A DNA stretch of 64,000 nucleotides from assembly GCF_021533835.1 (NCBI RefSeq), contig NZ_JAKFYQ010000001.1, positions 2,114,427 to 2,178,426 on the forward strand. The letters are read 5' to 3'. This DNA comes from Synechococcus sp. Nb3U1 (GTDB lineage Bacteria > Cyanobacteriota > Cyanobacteriia > Thermostichales > Thermostichaceae). Shown one piece after another: positions 61,412-64,000 of this stretch (position 1 is its first letter; every line of letters begins with the position of its first letter). Under the pieces are notes generated by a model. The model was not told where the DNA came from. It saw nothing but the letters and a program-made list of their open reading frames with translations, and did no database searches. A program made the translations under genes and the position numbers.

Positions 61412-62371
61412 TCATACGGTCGCCGACATATCCGCCACAATCGAGCGCAACTCATCTTCCGAGACGCGATACACCTCGTTACAGAAGTGACAGACGGCCT
61501 CCGCCCCCCTATCGGTGTGGATCATATCGATCAGCTCATCCCGCCCCAACATGCGTAGAGCCCCTTTCACCCGGTCGGAATTGCACTTGCAATAAAACCG
61601 GATGGTGCGCATCTCCGGCACAATTTTCAGATTCAGATCCCCCAGGCAGATCTGCAACAGCTCTCGCAAACCACCCCCAGAGGCCAACATCGGGCTGAAC
61701 TCCTCCACTTTGGCCAAGCGGGTTTCCATCTCCGGGATTAAGCTAGCAGGCGCCCCTGGCATCACTTGCAGCAAAACGCCCCCGGCAGCCCGTACCCGAT
61801 GCGAATCGAGATGTACCCCCAAAAGCACCGCCGACGGGGTTTGCTCCGATGAGGAGAGATAGTAGGTGACATCATCCCCCACCTCTCCAGACACCAACTC
61901 CACCGCGCTGGTGTAGGGTTGGCCGTACCCCAGATCCCGCAGCACGTGCAGATAGCCGTAGCGCCCGATCGCCTGGCCCACATCCAACTTGCTTTCCGAG
62001 GTGAGGGGGAGCTCAATCGCTGGGTTGCCCACATACCCGCGCACCGTGCCATCCAAGCCAGCATCCACCCAAATGTTACCCAGGGGGCCATCCCCCTTTA
62101 GTTGCAGGTTGATCCGCGCCTGACGGCGTTTCAGGTTGGCCGCCAGCAGCAACCCCGCGCTCATGGCCCGACCCAAAGCCACCGTGGCCACATAAGAAAG
62201 CTTGTGCCGCTCCCGCGCCTCTTGTACCGCTTGGGTGGACACCAACCCCACCACCCGAATTTTGCCTTCTGCCGCCGTGGCCCGGATCAGATGATCCGGA
62301 AGAGAGGGGGGCGGACTCTCAGAAACAGCTTTCGATCCCTTTGCTCCTTTTGAGCCAGAGGCATCCGTCAT
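61412..62371 (-). CDS. hslO: Redox-regulated chaperone Hsp33
   Basis: 319 residues. DHLIRATAAEGKIRVVGLVSTQAVQEAR opens the N-terminal domain. The C-terminal zinc site is complete: Cys-x-Cys in RFYCKCNSDRV and Cys-x2-Cys in AVCHFCNEVY. Oxidative stress forms disulphides at these cysteines and activates the chaperone. The N-terminal 20 residues are Ser/Lys-rich and variable. ATG 62371 is used instead of the adjacent GTG. The divergent apcA promoter lies upstream. Confidence 0.95.
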   Translation of the reverse strand: MTDASGSKGAKGSKAVSESPPPSLPDHLIRATAAEGKIRVVGLVSTQAVQEARERHKLSYVATVALGRAMSAGLLLAANLKRRQARINLQLKGDGPLGNIWVDAGLDGTVRGYVGNPAIELPLTSESKLDVGQAIGRYGYLHVLRDLGYGQPYTSAVELVSGEVGDDVTYYLSSSEQTPSAVLLGVHLDSHRVRAAGGVLLQVMPGAPASLIPEMETRLAKVEEFSPMLASGGGLRELLQICLGDLNLKIVPEMRTIRFYCKCNSDRVKGALRMLGRDELIDMIHTDRGAEAVCHFCNEVYRVSEDELRSIVADMSATV

Positions 62372-62629
62372 CACAACCTCAACGCGCGTCCTGGAGCTAA
62401 GTGACCGGGATCCCCTGGCGACTCACTTCTCCATATTGAATTGTAACCACTCTCCCGCAGAACCACCGGAGCAGCGCAGCTCAGTCAGAAGGGGCGAGAG
62501 TACCCCTTTTCTGGGAGACATCTTAAGAAGTATGAAGATCTGAGATGGGGGATGGCTACCATGTCAGAAAATAGCATCCGGGTATGTTCGTCATACTCTT
62601 TAAAAAAATCGACTTGAGGATAGATATCC

Positions 62630-63115
62630 ATGAGCGTTGTCACGAAATCGATTGTGAATGCGGACGCGGAAGCCCGCTACCTGAGTCCAGGGGAATTGGA
62701 TCGGATCAAATCCTTTGTCACCTCCGGTGAGAAGCGGTTGCGCATCGCTCAAGTCTTAACCGAGTCTCGTGAGCGCATCGTGAAGCAAGCTGCTGATCAA
62801 CTCTTCCAGAAGCGCCCTGATGTTGTCTCCCCTGGCGGCAATGCTTACGGCGAAGAGATGACTGCGACTTGCTTGCGGGATATGGACTACTACCTGCGCC
62901 TGGTTACCTACGGCATCATCGCCGGTGATGTCACCCCGATCGAAGAGATCGGCTTGGTGGGTGTTCGGGAAATGTACAACTCTTTGGGCACCCCGATCCC
63001 GGCGGTGGCTGAGAGCGTGCGTCAAATGAAGCAGGTGGCCAGTGGTCTGTTGTCTCCCGATGATGCGGCTGAGGCTGGCTATTACTTTGACTTCGTAGTG
63101 GGAGCAATGGGCTAA
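62630..63115 (+). CDS. apcA: Allophycocyanin alpha subunit
   Basis: 161 residues. [27 protein letters not shown] and the chromophore-binding Cys in [18 protein letters not shown] (phycocyanobilin attached near residue 81) define ApcA. It forms the phycobilisome core with ApcB. TTGAGGATAGATATCC just before the ATG contains a GAGGA ribosome-binding site. The 258-bp upstream region holds its promoter and is shared with hslO. apcE is not in the window, so the operon begins at apcA here. Confidence 0.97.
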   Translation: MSVVTKSIVNADAEARYLSPGELDRIKSFVTSGEKRLRIAQVLTESRERIVKQAADQLFQKRPDVVSPGGNAYGEEMTATCLRDMDYYLRLVTYGIIAGDVTPIEEIGLVGVREMYNSLGTPIPAVAESVRQMKQVASGLLSPDDAAEAGYYFDFVVGAMG

Positions 63116-63178
63116 TCCCTCATTGTTTTGACTGCACAACTGTTTGATGTTCACTGATTTGGATTTAGGAAGCTCATC

Positions 63179-63664
63179 ATGCAAGACGCGATTACCGCTG
63201 TGATCAACAGCTACGACGTCCAAGGCAAGTATCTCGACAACTCTGCCATCGACAAGTTGAAGTCCTTCTTCGCCACAGGCGAGTTGCGGGTGCGGGCGGC
63301 TGCCACCATCGCGGCCAATGCCTCCACCATTGTTAAGGATGCGGCTGCTAAGGCGCTGTTGTACTCTGATCTGACCCGTCCCGGTGGCAACATGTACACC
63401 ACCCGTCGCTATGCTGCTTGCATCCGCGATATGGACTACTACCTGCGCTATGCCACCTATGCCATGCTGGCCGGCGACACCTCTATCCTGGATGAGCGGG
63501 TGCTGAATGGGTTGAAGGAAACCTACAACTCTTTGGGCGTGCCCGTGGGCGCCACCATCCAAGCCATCCAAGCCATGAAAGAAGTGACCGCGGCTTTGGT
63601 GGGTGCTGATGCCGGCAAAGAGATGGGCGTGTACTTCGACTACATCTCCTCTGGCTTGAGCTAA
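63179..63664 (+). CDS. apcB: Allophycocyanin beta subunit
   Basis: 161 residues. [30 protein letters not shown] and Cys in [25 protein letters not shown] are the ApcB signature; the Asn (VYNSL region, methylated in APC beta) is in ETYNSLG. It pairs with ApcA to form trimers. The 63-bp gap to apcA and 172-bp gap to apcC suggest one apcABC operon, with possible processing in the second gap. Confidence 0.97.
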   Translation: MQDAITAVINSYDVQGKYLDNSAIDKLKSFFATGELRVRAAATIAANASTIVKDAAAKALLYSDLTRPGGNMYTTRRYAACIRDMDYYLRYATYAMLAGDTSILDERVLNGLKETYNSLGVPVGATIQAIQAMKEVTAALVGADAGKEMGVYFDYISSGLS

Positions 63665-63836
63665 ACGCTAGCGTCGCTGGATTGGCTTGAGTTCTATTGT
63701 CCAACGAGCACGACGGGCGATTTGCCGCAGGGATCTGGTGTGCTAATCAGGGTACGCGAGCTTTCTGAGGTGGATCGCCTGTTTTGCTGGTCGAGATTAT
63801 TTCAGCCCATTTGTTGTCGATCAGGGATCCCTTATC

Positions 63837-64000
63837 ATGCGCATGTTTAAGATCACGGCCTGTGTGCCCAGCCAAACCCGGATTCGCACCCAACGGGAGC
63901 TACAAAATACCTTCTTCACGAAGTTGGTGCCCTACGATAGCTGGTTCCGGGAACAGCAACGCATCCAAAAATCCGGTGGCCGCATCATTAAGGTGGAATT
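63837..64000 (+). CDS. apcC: Phycobilisome core linker ApcC (incomplete)
   Basis: The first 54 codons are visible: MRMFKITACVPSQTRIRTQ and the next segment LQNTFFTKLVPYDSWFREQQRIQKSGG are the family start. ApcC (about 67-70 residues) caps the allophycocyanin cylinder. The frame runs off the right end of the window without a stop, so the last 13 or so residues are missing. The 172-bp gap after apcB holds a GGGATCCC palindrome just upstream. Confidence 0.93.
   Translation, partial: MRMFKITACVPSQTRIRTQRELQNTFFTKLVPYDSWFREQQRIQKSGGRIIKVE

Larger units (their letters stand above)
1..64000. repeat. Genome-wide iterated palindrome GGGATCCC
   Basis: The 6-mer GGATCC, usually in the 8-mer GGGATCCC, occurs about 15 times in the first 3.3 kb alone and stays dense to the end of the window. 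Random expectation is about one per 4 kb. It lies in coding and non-coding DNA, in all frames, and adds Gly-Ile-Pro, Gly-Ser-Leu or Asp-Pro steps to many proteins. The usual cyanobacterial HIP1 octamer GCGATCGC is rare here (for example near 18412 and 48485). This is therefore a HIP-like iterated palindrome with a different core, still centred on GATC. The count is by eye. Confidence 0.9.

Noticed and set aside
1-64000. CRISPR arrays and prophage
   Set aside because: No regularly spaced direct repeats, cas genes, integrase or phage structural genes were seen on either strand.
1-64000. tRNA and rRNA genes
   Set aside because: The intergenic regions were scanned by eye for T-loop motifs and CCA-type ends; none gave a complete cloverleaf. 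A covariance-model search would be more sensitive.

Overview
The window is chromosomal DNA of a unicellular cyanobacterium. It encodes allophycocyanin (apcA, apcB and the start of apcC), PsaC, Ycf4, RpaB, the carboxysome shell protein CcmP, a Ycf21/chorismate-lyase protein, an ARC6/Ftn2-like division protein and many cyanobacteria-only small families (DUF1825, DUF2811, DUF3181, DUF3493). The extreme density of the palindrome GGGATCCC, inside and outside genes, where most cyanobacteria iterate GCGATCGC, and the thermophile-like gene set suggest the hot-spring Synechococcus A/B (Thermostichus) lineage. That assignment is inference.

Layout. 0-8 kb: small membrane protein, PPC-repeat lipoprotein, methionine-gamma-lyase-like PLP enzyme, long HPF (LrtA) with a long leader, solitary ureF, cytoplasmic HtrA protease, and an S13 carboxypeptidase homologue without its catalytic motifs. 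8-14 kb: MarR regulator, a phosphonate-type ABC importer (phnD-phnC-phnE-phnE) behind a three-unit Pho box, and a PotD-like binding protein. 14-26 kb: a urea/amide-receptor-PP2C fusion, ycf4, an exported HtrA, an SLH lipoprotein, a sigG / anti-sigma / coiled-coil operon, a Crp regulator, an ARC6-like protein with an SH3 tail, and an EcfT permease. 26.5-28.4 kb: a complete IS200/IS605 element with amber-mutated tnpA, intact tnpB and a structured right end. 28.6-36 kb: hemE, a Rieske oxygenase, deoC-recO, rpaB, a TPR glycosyltransferase-like protein, and an intergenic array of phased DnaA boxes. 36-51 kb: RibD_C reductase, a glutamine-rich coiled-coil protein, clpS, cobT-like, zur-like, ubiC-like, J-domain/DUF4168, radical SAM, Ser/Thr kinase, HNH, hydrolase, ruvA-nadD, psaC. 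51-64 kb: DUF3493-ccmP, a ProA paralogue lacking catalytic cysteine, a 2Fe-2S protein, dps, a GGDEF-EAL regulator, GTPase, GT2, hslO, and apcABC running off the right edge.

No large genomic island is seen. The most unusual content is (i) a roughly 107-bp inverted-repeat element in four intergenic copies, (ii) a candidate replication origin or DnaA-controlled site at 36.3 kb, (iii) an immobilised element retaining a TnpB nuclease and candidate guide RNA, (iv) several enzymes with key catalytic residues replaced (DeoC, ProA, the S13 peptidase, the EAL domain), and (v) new domain combinations (receptor-PP2C, ARC6-SH3, J-domain-DUF4168). Start codons were moved from the longest reading frame where a ribosome-binding site or family length favoured it.
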